Below, in pieces: positions 22,589 through 34,715 of a DNA stretch of 64,000 nucleotides. Below the pieces are notes generated by a model. It saw nothing but the letters and a program-made list of their open reading frames with translations, was not told where the DNA came from and did no database searches. A program made the translations under genes and the position numbers. Numbering within the stretch: the first letter of the stretch is position 1; the number at the start of each line of letters is the position of its first letter. The DNA comes from Lathyrus oleraceus (taxonomy: Eukaryota > Streptophyta > Magnoliopsida > Fabales > Fabaceae), in NCBI RefSeq assembly GCF_024323335.1, contig NC_066583.1, positions 416,652,031-416,716,030 on the forward strand. The letters are read 5' to 3'.

Positions 22589-25500
22589 GCCAATTCAATT
22601 GATATTTGCACACTTGAAGTGAACTTTCAAAATTAGCAATGTGTGATGCATGAGTGCATGGGCGGGTGCAGGCCCATGAAATCACTCCATCTGATCCATA
22701 ATTGAGTGTAAGCAAGGCTGAAGTCATGTTGGAATGCTAAGCAATTGTGCATGGATGTTTGAAGTTCAATCTTGCCAAATGATGATACCATGTTCAAGCC
22801 ATGCGTAGCCTATTCATTTCTTGTCCAAAATAAATGAACTTGGACTTTTTGGAAAGATTAGATCAAGAGGAACAACTTTCATGTTCAACACTTTTCCATT
22901 TGGAGCTTGGAACTTGAAGAATTTTGAGGTGGAAGTTTGGAAATTTTAACATATTGAAAAGTTTTCTAAGTGTCAAGCCATATGTCTCAATATTCCACCT
23001 TGCTTAACTTTTTATGTGAGCTTCAAATGAGAAAAGTGTATTCATCAAAGTTGTATCTATTTTAAAAACCTTCAAAATGGTCACCAATTTCATGTAATTT
23101 GGATTTTAAATGATAGAGTTATGCATTTTTGAAGTTTGGAAAAATCACTTGATCAATGGTATAGGACAAAAGTGACCTATAATGTAACCTCATATCACAT
23201 GCTCAAAAAAGTTGAATTAGCTCTCACTCCAAACATAAAAGTTGACATATACATCTTGAATTTGATTGTGCAACTTAGAAATCGTACATCTCATAAAAAT
23301 TGAGCAAGTTATGGCCTTGGGAAGTTGACTTTCAAATTAGGGTTTAGACAAAATGACCTATAATGTTTCGACATAGAAAATGATTTTCCAAGCAAAAATA
23401 GCTCTAGGTCTCAACATAAAGTTGTTTTTAATGTCATTTAGAGTAAGTTTTCTCTTGGAATAATTTTCATATGGTGAAAAGTGTAGGAGATAGGGTCTAG
23501 GGAGACCCAGTTTTGATCAGATGAATTCATCTGGCCAACCACCATCAACCAACTTGCTAATCTTCAATTCTCTTGACTTTCTAGGCTCATGGTAGATCAT
23601 ATATGCATAAGATGATAAATTTTTAAGTGTCCCTTGAGAAATTTGATCAATTGGTGAGATATCTTGTTGGAGAAGTTACTCAAGATACCCAGTCAAAGTA
23701 GGGCTTCCAAGGCAAATCACCCTTAAACTCTTGAAGAAAACTTGATCAATATAACACGTAGAAATTATTGGGACTCATATATGATGTTCCATAACCCTTC
23801 TTGTATCAATCCATAGTTGTGCTCTTTGTCATGAGGGTCTCAAACCCTAGATATGAACTTGATAGATCAATGGAGATCATGCCCCACCTACAAAAGAGTT
23901 AGGCAAATGCAAAGACAAATTTTTGGTATTTTGGTTAGTAAAATGATGATATACAAGTATGATACAATCACGTAGTGTTTGGTGATCTCTCCCAAAACAA
24001 ACCCAATGAAAAAAAGGGGAAGGAGGATGCCAAGGTATGATCCCAATGCTAATGCATATGATGGAATTGCATGAGGGATCTTAGTGTCAAAATTGGGGTC
24101 TTACAATACCAACATAAAAATGAGGGATCAAAATCTCGTAGTTCGTGATACAAATTTCAATGTGGATGCTTTGCTTTTAACAAAAATTAGGTTTTAAAGG
24201 CACAAAGGCCTAAAAAAATATTTTGAATGAGTTAGTTATTTTTAGATTTTGAAGTCTGTAAGTCAAGTATAGTTAAGTTTATTTACATGTTTATTTAAGA
24301 AAAGAAGTTTAAAATGCAATGGCATAAGGCCAAAGTTTCTAGTTTGCAAAATGGTCTAAGTTTAGAAAGAACAAGTACAAACAAAGAAGTTTTTAAAAGG
24401 AGGGAATGATTTTGAAATTAAATAAGTACGGAGGAGACGAAGAGACTAATCCTAAGCATAAATTTAAAAGTTAAGAGTTAAAAAGATTTGAACAATGGGC
24501 TGCAATCCAATAGACAAGAATGTCATATAGAAACCCAAATTCCCTTGGACATTAGAATCAAGCAACAAACAATGCATACAATATTAACTTGAAGAGCAAT
24601 GAATCAAATAGAGATAGCCATATCCAAGCTTAGCAACTCCATGATCTTCTTCAAATTTGCCCATGTAGCAGATGAATTCCACAATGCCATAAGTCACAGG
24701 TTCAAAATAACAACTTCACAATGATCATGTTGCAGATGAACTCAAATGGATCTTCAATGATGATTCAGATGAAGTTTCAGATTACAAGTACTTGGTTACA
24801 TGAATGTTGGCATTGTCCAAGTCCTTTGCATAGGGAGTGTTGCCAAAATTCTAAGTCCAATTGTCTCATATCAAACCAACAGTCCACACAAGATGTTTTT
24901 TTATGGTTTTGGTTTTTATTATGTACATTAATTGTCGAAGACCATACAAACAAAAACAATATACACAAGCAAAATATATCACAAAATATGGTCCAAATGG
25001 ACAAAGTTAAAATGACATTAACATAAACAATTAGAATGATATAAACAATGACAAATGAATAAGGCTTAAAAATAAAATGCATTAAAGTAAATAACTTGAA
25101 ATTAAATGTTAGTTGTTAATGATTTAGAAGTTAGAATTGCTTTTGATTTTTATTTTAAGTCATTCTTTGGAGAACACTCAACCCACTTATCACAAGCATG
25201 GATCCTTGAACCAAGACATCTTCCAAAGGAAGGAAAAAAGGCCAAGTTTCCATACAATACCATGAAAGATGGGAGACTTACAATCTCACTTACTAGAATG
25301 CTATGCCTTTTGTAACACAAATTTAGCGCTTTGTTAAGAAATCGTAATTGGACTTATGTAGAAGTCACAACTATTTGAGGCTGGAAAATAGAATCTTGGT
25401 GTTAATGCATGTTAGAGACATAATATAATGGAGTATGCTCATGAAACATACCACACACAAAAATAATATGCAAAAGTGGTGGCCTAATCTCATCCATACT

Positions 25501-26928
25501 TATGTTGATTTTGCAATCAACTAGCCTTAAGATATGGAGATATCATAGGTCCATGATATGAATGCATAAAGAAGGGGAATGATATGAAGAGGGAGGGGAA
25601 TAGATCAAAACTCAAATTGGACAAAGGAGGACTTTTACCAAAATAAGATCATTCATTCATTTTGGGAGATGGAATGTACATTCCATCAATCCCCTAAATC
25701 CAATGATCTTAACTTAACAAAGTCAAATCAACCTTGACCAAGGCCCAACAACACAAGTCAAACTTATACAAACAATCAAAATGGCTCAACACAATTATTT
25801 GGCATTTATTCAATTTAAAAAATACTAAAAATAATGCATTAAATTAAATATGGTTCGTCAAATTCCTAAAATCTCATCAAAACACCAAAGAAATGGCCAT
25901 GAGATTTATCATAGGTCAAACAAAGTCAAAGGACTTTGGAAAAAAAATTCAGAATTTTTAGAGAGTTAAAAGTATTTTTAAACAATTAAAAATAATCACA
26001 AAATCAATTAACTCATGAAAAATGTTAATAATGATCCAAAAAATAATTTTAATTCAAGATATGAAAGAGGATTTTATTAAAATTTTTTTGGCGAAACTCT
26101 CATATTTTTTTGGATCAATATTAAAATTAATATGAATTAATGAAAATCAAAGGAATAAAATGAAAATCAGAAAATACAAAAAAACGTGGACCACTTGATC
26201 TCCCTCATTAATTAAGGTGGCAGATCATGTGGTCCTCAACGCGCTTTCCCCCATAGTCACTAGTCAACGCGTAACACAAGTGGTATTTACAAGCAACGCA
26301 CGAGATTAACACATTTTGAATTGATTATGTGGCTCAAAACCTGTCCAACACATCACTGGCGCTAAACCTCCGGTCACCTTCTCAGGCGTACCTCGCTAGA
26401 CTGGTTCAGTCATCACCATCACATAAATGAAAAAGGAGGACATGATCTGAAAGAAAAAATGGCGTAGAGCACGAATCTGACCTCAATTTCAACTAACTCC
26501 ACATATATAGAAAGATATGAGGAGTTGAATTTTGAGGTGTATCAAATGAGTTGCTTTGATTTGACCTCAAAGCAACTAAATCTCCCTGCCTACATTGGTA
26601 GGACTTCAGACAACCAAAGATCCAAGAGAATTAATGAGAATTGAGTGAGAATCGAAGAGAAGAAAATTTCTGGAAAATACCTTCAATGCTGTGCAGAACT
26701 TGCTCTTCCTTGCTTCAATTCTTACTTGATCTTGCTCCAATGACTTGCAGAAGTGGATTAGGAATGGAAAGAAGCTCTGGATCCTGGAGTTTTTGAATCT
26801 CTAAACAGTGAGATTCAAACTCAATTTTCAAGTGAAAATTATCAGGTTTTCCTTTGAATTGTGAGGGTTTGAAGAGAGGGGGAAAAGCTGGCACACAAGG
26901 ATCCTCTCAAATGAGCTTAGAGGGTCCA

Positions 26929-26936
26929 TATTTATA
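26929..26936 (-). promoter_or_regulatory. TATA box of Ogre B LTR
   Basis: TATAAATA on the minus strand in GCTATAAATATGGACC, same LTR position as in the other copies. Confidence 0.6.
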
Positions 26937-28979
26937 GCATTTGGAAGTGTTATTTGCACACTTGAATTTCCTTCGAAATTTGGCAATGTCAGGCACAAGC
27001 TCACATGGACGTGTATAAGCCCATGAAGCAATCCAATTAGGTCCAAATGCATCTGAAATGAGGTTGGAATGAAGCTTGAATGGCAAGGCAATGTTATGTG
27101 ATCATTTGAACTTTGATTTCCACCAATGATGCAGGCCTGTTAAAACCATGTGCAACCCTAGCAAACTTGGCCAAAATGAATGAATCAGGACTATTTGGAA
27201 AGCTTAGATCAAGAGGAAAAACTCTTATGTAGAACACTTTTCCATTTGGAACTTTGATCAAGGTGAATTTTGAGGTGGAAGTTTGCAAATTTCTACATGT
27301 TGAAATTTTTTCTAAGTGTCAAGTCATATACCTCAATGTTACACCTTACTAAACTTTTTATGTGAGCTCCAAATTAGAAACGTGTCTTCATCAACGTTGT
27401 AGCTATCTCAAACACCTTCAAAATGGTCACTAACTTGACATCATTTGGATTTAGAATGAGAGAGTTATGCATTTTTGAAGTTGAGGAAAATCACTTGTTC
27501 AATGGTATTGGTCCAAAATGACCTATAATGTATCCTCATATCACATGCTTATAAAAGTTGATTTAGCTTTCAATCTAAATATAAAAGTTGAAGTAGACAT
27601 CTTGAATTTGATTTTGCAACTTGGAAATAGTTCATATCATAAAAATTGAGTAATTTATGGCCTTGGGAAGTTGACTTTCAAATTAGGGTTTAGACAAAAT
27701 GACCTATAATGTTTCAACATATAAAATGACTTTCCAACCAAAATTATCTCTAGACTTCAACATGAAAGTTGTTTGGAATGTCATTTAGAGTAACTTTTCT
27801 GTTGTAATCATTTTCATATGGTCAAAATTGTAGGAGATAGGGTCTAGGGAGACCCAGTTTTGATCAGATGAATTCATCTGGCCAACCACCATCACCAACT
27901 TGCTAACTTGCAATTCTCTTGACTTTTTAGGCTCATGGTAGATCGTATATGCATAAGATGATGAATTTTGGAGTGTCCCATGAGAAATTTGATCAATTAA
28001 CGAGGAAGCTTGTTGAAGAAGTTACTCAGGATACCCAGACAAACTAGGGTTTCCAAGACAAATCAACTCCAAACTCTTGAAGAAAACTTGATCATAATAA
28101 CATATATAGATCATGGGGACTCATATATGATGCTTAGAGACTTTATGGATAAATCCTTTATTGTGCTCTTAAAGATGAGGGTCTTAAACCCTAGATATGA
28201 ACTTGATAGACCAATGGGGATCATGCCCTACCTATAAAAGAGTTAGGCAAATACAAAGACATATTTTTGGTATTATGATTAGTAAAAAGGATAAATATAC
28301 AAGTATGATACAATCACATGGTGCTTGGTGATCTCTCCCAAAATAAACCCAATGAAAGAGGGGTAAGGAGGATGCCAAGGTATGATCCCAATGCTTATGC
28401 ATATGATGAAGTTGCATGAGGGATCTTAGGGTCAAAATTGGGGTCATACAGTTGCCCCTATTTAAGGACATTCTAACTGAGGAGGTGAAGGTTAAAGTCT
28501 TCGTATCGGCTCAGTAGAATGGGTTTAAACAACAACATATAGAAACAAATTTTGGTCCCCATGAGACCTCATGATGCGTATGATATGAATGTAAAAGCAA
28601 ATTCTCGGTGGGGAAATGTTGCCACAAAGGAAAAGAAATCAGAGCGACCGAAAGTCCGCAGGAGTATAATGCATTCCGTAAGGAAAACTCACTAGGGAGA
28701 CAGAGACTCTAGGGGATAAAAAGGTTATGCGTAGGCCAGGTTACGACTTAAAAATGCTGGGCAACTAGAGGAATTCCATAAAAAATGGAAAGACTCAGCT
28801 GGAAGGACAAAAACATCTGCAGGGGAAACAAGTAGATCATGATAAAACCGACATACTTGATTCATGCAGGAAAAGAGATTTCACTAAGGAAATAGGCATT
28901 CAACTCAACTGGGGAAAAAATAAGTTTCAACACATGAGGAGCAACTATCTATTATGCACTACCTGCTACTGGTTAAGGA

Positions 28980-29800
28980 GATAATAAAATCTGACAGAGA
29001 GGACACCCATCATCGGTTAGGATGAACATATCAAGGATGACTCACTGGGAAATGCCAGGAGGGAATATTCATTACCGGTTACTGGGCAGGAATAACCTTG
29101 CTGGGGAGAACTACAGAAATAGGATATACAACTACCAATTACTAGGCAGAAGACCAAAGATGAGAATATCCGTCACTGGTTAAAGTGAACATATCAAGGA
29201 TAAACTCAAAGGAAAGAAAATCCGTCATCGGTTAAGATGAACATATCAAGGATAGACTTGCCTGGGGATGTTAAGGAGGATATCCGTCATCGGTTAGGAT
29301 GAACATATCAAGGATATACTCACTGAATAAAAAAGTAGGAATTACATCTATCGAATGCTGGATAGAATACCATCAAAGAGAAAATCTGTCATCGGTTAGG
29401 ATGAACATATCAAGGATAGACTCTGTGAGGAAGGAATAGGAATTACATCTATCAGTTACTGGATAGAATACCACAAGGGAGAGTATCTGTCACCGTTTAG
29501 GATGAACATATCAAGGATAGACTCTGCAAAAGGGAAAGAAAAGCAGGATTTACAACTACCAGTTATTGGGTAGAAGATCGCAAAGAGAAGGAACCCGTCA
29601 TCGGTTAGGATGAACATATCAAGGATTAACTCTCTGGGGAATGAAAATAGGGATTATAACTATCCTTTTTACCGAGTAGAATACCAAAGATGAGAATATC
29701 CGTCACCGGTTAGGATGAACATATCAAGGATTAACTCAAAACAGGGGAAGAAAATATCCGTCACCGGTTATGATGAACATATCAAGGATATACTTCCTGG
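28980..29800 (-). repeat. Satellite-like tandem repeats in Ogre 3' region (B)
   Basis: About nine copies of the unit with ATGAACATATCAAGGAT (near 29024, 29187, 29240, 29307, 29401, 29502, 29610, 29718 and 29776), most preceded by ATCCGTCATCGGTTAGG. As in A, they alternate with ACTACCAGTTACTGGG-like segments. There are more copies than in A, with better conserved spacing. Confidence 0.8.
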
Positions 29801-30245
29801 GGAATCATAAAAAATGAATCCACTGGGAACTCCACTGCGGAGAAAACAAGGGTACTTTTGCCGGGTACTGAGCAAAAAGTAGCAAACTGCAAACTAAGAA
29901 TATTACCAGTTACTGGGTAATAAACTCTTAGGGGACCCAAAGCATCTATATAGGTAAGATCTAAAAAGAAACAGTCAATCAAGACTCAACCCAATATGGA
30001 TATAACTCAAGGGGAGTAATTCCATCCAGATAATCAACTGGGGAGGAAACTGAAATAATAATTATCCACGAGGAAATAACTCAGTGGGGAGAGGAGAAAG
30101 GTTAAAGTCTTTATGCTTAAGGGGCAGACACTCTATAATGGAGGGAGGACAAACATCAAACTTGCATGGGGATAAAGTACCACCATAACGGAGAATAAGA
30201 ATCTCATTAGTGAATCAACAAAAATGATGATGAAATATATGAGTA

Positions 30246-30354
<109 letters not shown>

Positions 30355-31411
30355 GATGATCATGCTGACAAAACGATCGCAAAGGATACAAAGGTGTCGC
30401 AAATTTGAATCATTGATATAATTCTCATTAATCCACAAAAGAGGTAGACGACTTGCTGGAGAAAAGAAAGATCATCATCCCAAAGGCTCAAACCTAGCCG
30501 AGGAAAGAAGAGATTTGCTGAGAAAAACCGTTATCGAGTCTGCGGGGAATTTTAGGTCCATATCATATCAAATGGGAGACAACCATGTAGAGGATAAACA
30601 ACAATTAGCTACTCAAAAACCAGGAGGAAACTCTGACTGGGAGCAAATCGGATGGCGATTGGTGAGGAAACCAAAGTTCTACCGCAACCACGCGAACTGC
30701 TAAGGAAACCGGTCTCAGCGGGGGAATAAACACAAATTCTGCTGAGGAACAAACATTCCGCAGGGGAATGAATCAACCAACTCTGCTGGCTACCCTACTG
30801 GGGAGTAGCGGACAACAATTGCTGAATGCTAAAAATGCTGTTGAGGATGAAAGAGAAATTGCGCCTACTGCTCGGGGAGACCAATAATGCTCCACAGTTA
30901 GGGCTTACTGCTTTCGAACCACTGATGATATTCCTTTTAAATGAACCGATTGCTTAAAATTCATGCTTTTATATGTTTAAGAAAAATTATTTTGGTTGAA
31001 AATTTTAATTTCAAAAATGGTCATAATAAAATTTAAAACTATTTGCTGAAATAAACAAGAGTAGAAACAATTGGATAAAAGTTTAACTTTATTTAATGGA
31101 ATGGTAGTCCGTAAATGACAAGACTCCATAGATTTTTATAAATTGAAAAATGGTAATTTACATGGAAAAGGGTTTCATTGAATACAATGATCACTAATCT
31201 TTCCACCAACTCTTGACGTCCACTGTGCTTTTGGCCGCTACCGGGGATGATGAATCACCGTCAACCGTTGTGCTTAACAAAGTGTTCAAAATCTGAAGAT
31301 CAGCAGGATGCAATTACTTGCCATAATCTCTAATTTTTGCATAAATTTCCCCAAGGTGGGGTATTCAATTTATCGGGATAATTTTTCAGCTTTATGTCTC
31401 TAACTTTTGCC

Positions 31412-31488
31412 TGGATCGCCCTTTCGGGTTTTCAATCCACCGAGACGCTCATTTTTGCCTAAGCCGCCCTTTCAGGTTTTCAACTTAG
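31412..31488 (-). promoter_or_regulatory. Tandem GAAA-loop hairpins after pol (B)
   Basis: Hairpin 1 (31488-31459) has outer stem CTAAGTT/GGCTTAG and tip CCT-GAAA-GGG (a C-to-T change that still allows a G-U pair). Hairpin 2 (31439-31412) has TGGATT/GATCCA and CCC-GAAA-GGG. Hairpin 1 starts 15 bases after the pol stop at 31504. Confidence 0.7.
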
Positions 31489-31503
31489 CGAGCTGTTCTT
31501 TTT

Positions 31504-34500
31504 TTAGGCGAAGTATTTCTTGACTGCACCTGCGTTCATAGGACGAGTGAACTCTTCATCATCCATAGTTGTAAGAATCAAAGCACCACCTGAAAAGGCT
31601 CTTTTAACAACATATGGTCCTTCATAATTAGGACTCCATTTTCCCCTAGTGTCTGGTTTGAACGATAGAATTTTCTTGAGCACAAGGTCACCTTCTCTGA
31701 ACACACGAGGTCTGACCTTCTTATCAAAAGCTTTCTTCATCCTCTGCTGATATAACTTACCATGACACATGGTAGTCAATCTCTTCTCTTCGATCATATT
31801 CAGCTGGTCATACCTGGTCTGACACCATTCAACCTCAGTCAACTTGGCTTCCATGAGCACACGTAATGAAGGAATCTCAACCTCTACGGGGAGCACTACT
31901 TCCATACCATATACAAGAGAGAAAGGCGTTTCCCCTGTTGAAGTGCGGATGGATGTTCAATACCCGTGAAAAGAAAATGGGAGCATCTCATGCCAATCCT
32001 TATATGTCACAACCATCTTCTGGATAATCTTCTTAATGTTCTTGTTCGCAGCTTCAACAACCCCATTCATCGTGGGTCTGTAGGGAGAAGAATTATGGTG
32101 TGCAATCTTGAAGTCTTTACACAAAGCTTCCACCATATTATTATTATTCAAGTTCGATCCATTATCAGTAATAATCTTGCTTGGCACACCATAATGAAAT
32201 GTAATATGATTCTTGATAAACCGCACAATAACTTGCTTGGTTACGTTCGTGTACGATGCGACTTCAACCCATTTTGTGAAGTAGTCAATTGCCACCAAAA
32301 TGGAACGATGTCCGTTCGAAGCTTTGGGATCAGTCATGCCCATCATATCAATTCCCCACATGGAGAAGGGCCATGGGGAGGAAATGACGTTCAACAGTGT
32401 TGGAGGAACATGAATCTTATCAGCATATATTTAACACTTGTGGCATTTATTCACAAACTTGCAACAATCAGTTTCCATTGTCAGCCAATAGTAACCTGCT
32501 CGCAACATCTTCTTCGCCATAGCATGTCCATTGGAATGGGTACCAAAGGAACCTTCATGGACTTCAGTTATCAACAAGTCTGCTTCGTATCTATCCACGT
32601 ATCTGAGCAAAACGATATCAAAGTTTCTTTTGTACAATACATCACCAAATGGGTAGAAATTTCCGGCTAATCTCCTCAAAGTCTTCTTATCTTTCAAAGA
32701 TGCTACATGCGAGTAAACCTGACTTTGGAGGAAACACTTGATGTCATAATACCATGGCTTCTCGTCTCTGATCTCTTCAACAGCAAACACATGAGTTGGC
32801 CTATCAAGACGCATCACATTCAAATTGGGAACCTCATTCTAATACTTCACTATAATCATTGATGCCAACGTTGCAAGAGCATCTGCCATCCAGTTTTCAT
32901 CTCGAGGGATATGATGAAACTCAACCTTTGTAAAGAAAGTTGAAATCCTCCTCGCATAGTCTCTATATGGTATCAAACCGGGTTGATTTGTCTCCCATTC
33001 ACCTTTGATCTGATTCACAACCAAAGTTGAATATCCAAAGACATCTAAATGCTTAATTCTGAGATTAATGGCCTCTTCGAGCCCCATAATGCAAGCTTCA
33101 TATTCTGCCATATTGTTTGTACACTTGAAAGTCAATCTAGCTGTATATGGAAAATCACTACCCCAATGCCATTTCCATATTGATTAACAGCTCCATCAAA
33201 TACCATGCCCCAACGGGAACCAGGTTTTGGACCTTCTTCAAGCAGTGGTTCATCATAATCTTTCATTTTCAAGTATAAGATCTCTTCATCAGGAAAGTCA
33301 TACTGCACTGACTGGTAATCTTCAATTGGTTGGTGAGCCAAATGGTCAGCCAAGATACTACCTTTGATTGCTTTCTGAGATCGGTATTCGATATCATACT
33401 CTGATAACAACATTTGCCAACGGGCAATCCTCCCAGTTAAACCAAGATTCTCAAATATATACTTGATCGGATCCATTTTGGATATCAACCAAGCGGTATG
33501 ATTCAACATATATTGGCGCAGATGCTTAGCAGCCCAAGCCAATGCGCAACAAGTTTTCTCAAGCATAGAATACCGAGTCTCATAGTCGGTGAACTTCTTA
33601 CTGAGGTAGTAAATCGCAAAATTCTTTCTTTTCAGTCTCATCTTGCTGACCAAGGACACAACTCATACTATCTTCAAGCACAATCAAATACATGATCAAT
33701 GGTCTTTCTTCAATAGGTGGAGACAAAATCGGAGGCTCAAGAAGATACTCTTTGATACTGTCAAAAGCTTTCTGGCAATCTTTGGTCTAACACAAGATTG
33801 ATCTTTTCGAAGAAGCTTGAATATAGGCGCACATGTGGCAGTCATGTGGGAAATGAATCTGGAAATGTAATTCAAGCGGCCGAGAAAACCTCTGTCTGGC
33901 TTCTCAGTTTTGGGCGCAAACATCTCTTGTATTGCTTTGACCTTGGTAGGATCAACTTCAATACCCTTCTCGCTGACAATAAAGCCCAACAACCTACCAG
34001 AAAGAACACCAAAAGTACACTTATTGGGATTCAAGTGGAGTTTATACTTCTTCAAACGCTGGAATAGCTTCAACAAATGCTCAACATGTTCCTCTTTATT
34101 AATCGATTTAGGAATCATGTCATCGACATAAACTTCAATCTCTTTATGCATCATATCATAAAAAAGAGTAGTCATTGCTCTTTGGTAAGTTGCACCAGCA
34201 TTCTTTAGACCGAAAGGCATCACTCTATAACAGAATGTTCCCCAAGGTGTAATGAATATGGTCTTCTCCATATCTTGGGGTGCCATTTTGATTTGATTAT
34301 ATCCGGAAAATCCATCCATAAACGAAAAGACTTTGAATTTAGAAGCATTGTCTACCAACATATCAATGTGTGGCAGAGGGAAATCATCTTTCGGACTGGC
34401 TTTATTCAAATCTCTATAGTCGACACACATGCGGACTTTTCCATCTTTCTTCGGCACTGACATAATATTGGCCACCCATTATGGATACTCAGTGGTTACA

Positions 34501-34715
34501 AGGAAACCGGCGTCAATCTGCTTCTGCACTTCCTCTTTGATCTTCACAGCCATATCAGGATGCGTTCTTCTCAACTTCTGCTTGACTGGCGGGCATTCTG
34601 GCTTCAACGATAATCTATGCTCCACAATCTCAGAATCCAAACCAGACATGTCTTGATAGGACCAAGCAAACACATCTGAATACTCTCAAAGAAGATCAAT
34701 CAACCCCTTCTTAAC
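31504..34715 (-). pseudogene. Ogre B pol: RT, RNase H, archaeal-type RNase H, integrase
   Basis: Upstream it begins within FAWSYQDMSGLDSEIVEHRL (34673 region) and reaches TAA at 34479-34481 in YP-stop-WVANIM. RT covers 34475 to about 33790 with MPFGLKNAGATYQRAMTTLF and YVDDM. A frameshift near 33785 shifts out the end of the RT connection. RNase H resumes at 33659 (FAIYYLSKKF). The archaeal-type RNase H is split by a small deletion near 33155 (FDGAVNQYGNGIG, then TNNMAEYEACIMGLEEA). Integrase has HEGSFGTHSNGH...CCKFVNKCHKC, a TAA after that motif, then WGIDMMG, ITDNGSN and VVEAANKN. It ends at 31504. Truncated at the start by the inverted junction at 34715. Confidence 0.85.

Larger units (their letters stand above)
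19263..24105 (-). mobile_element. Complete solo Ogre-type LTR nested in LTR
   Basis: 4843 bases with TG...CA ends: minus TGTAAGACCCCAATTTTGAC at 24105 and ...TTTACTGGTACA at 19263. Flanked by GTACC (19258-19262) and ATACC (24106-24110), a 5-base target duplication with one change. Removing it and one duplicate rejoins CTACGTACC to AACATAAAAATG, the uninterrupted text seen in the solo LTR itself (19617-19635) and in copy C. It has no internal region, so it arose by LTR-LTR recombination after insertion. Confidence 0.88.
18903..28450 (-). mobile_element. Ogre B 3' LTR (split by solo LTR)
   Basis: Two parts, 24111-28450 and 18903-19262, together 4700 bases, close to the 4659 bases of copy C's LTR. 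It starts TGTATGACCCCAATTTTGAC at 28450 (A-to-T change in the usual TGTAAG) and ends TTTACCGCTACA at 18903. TATA box at 26929-26936. Preceded by TTAAATAGGGGCAAC, the likely primer tract. The interruption at 19262/24106 is a later insertion. Confidence 0.85.

Noticed and set aside
31966..32670. 234-codon plus-strand open frame
   Set aside because: Exact antisense of the Ogre B integrase; the minus strand carries the conserved integrase motifs.
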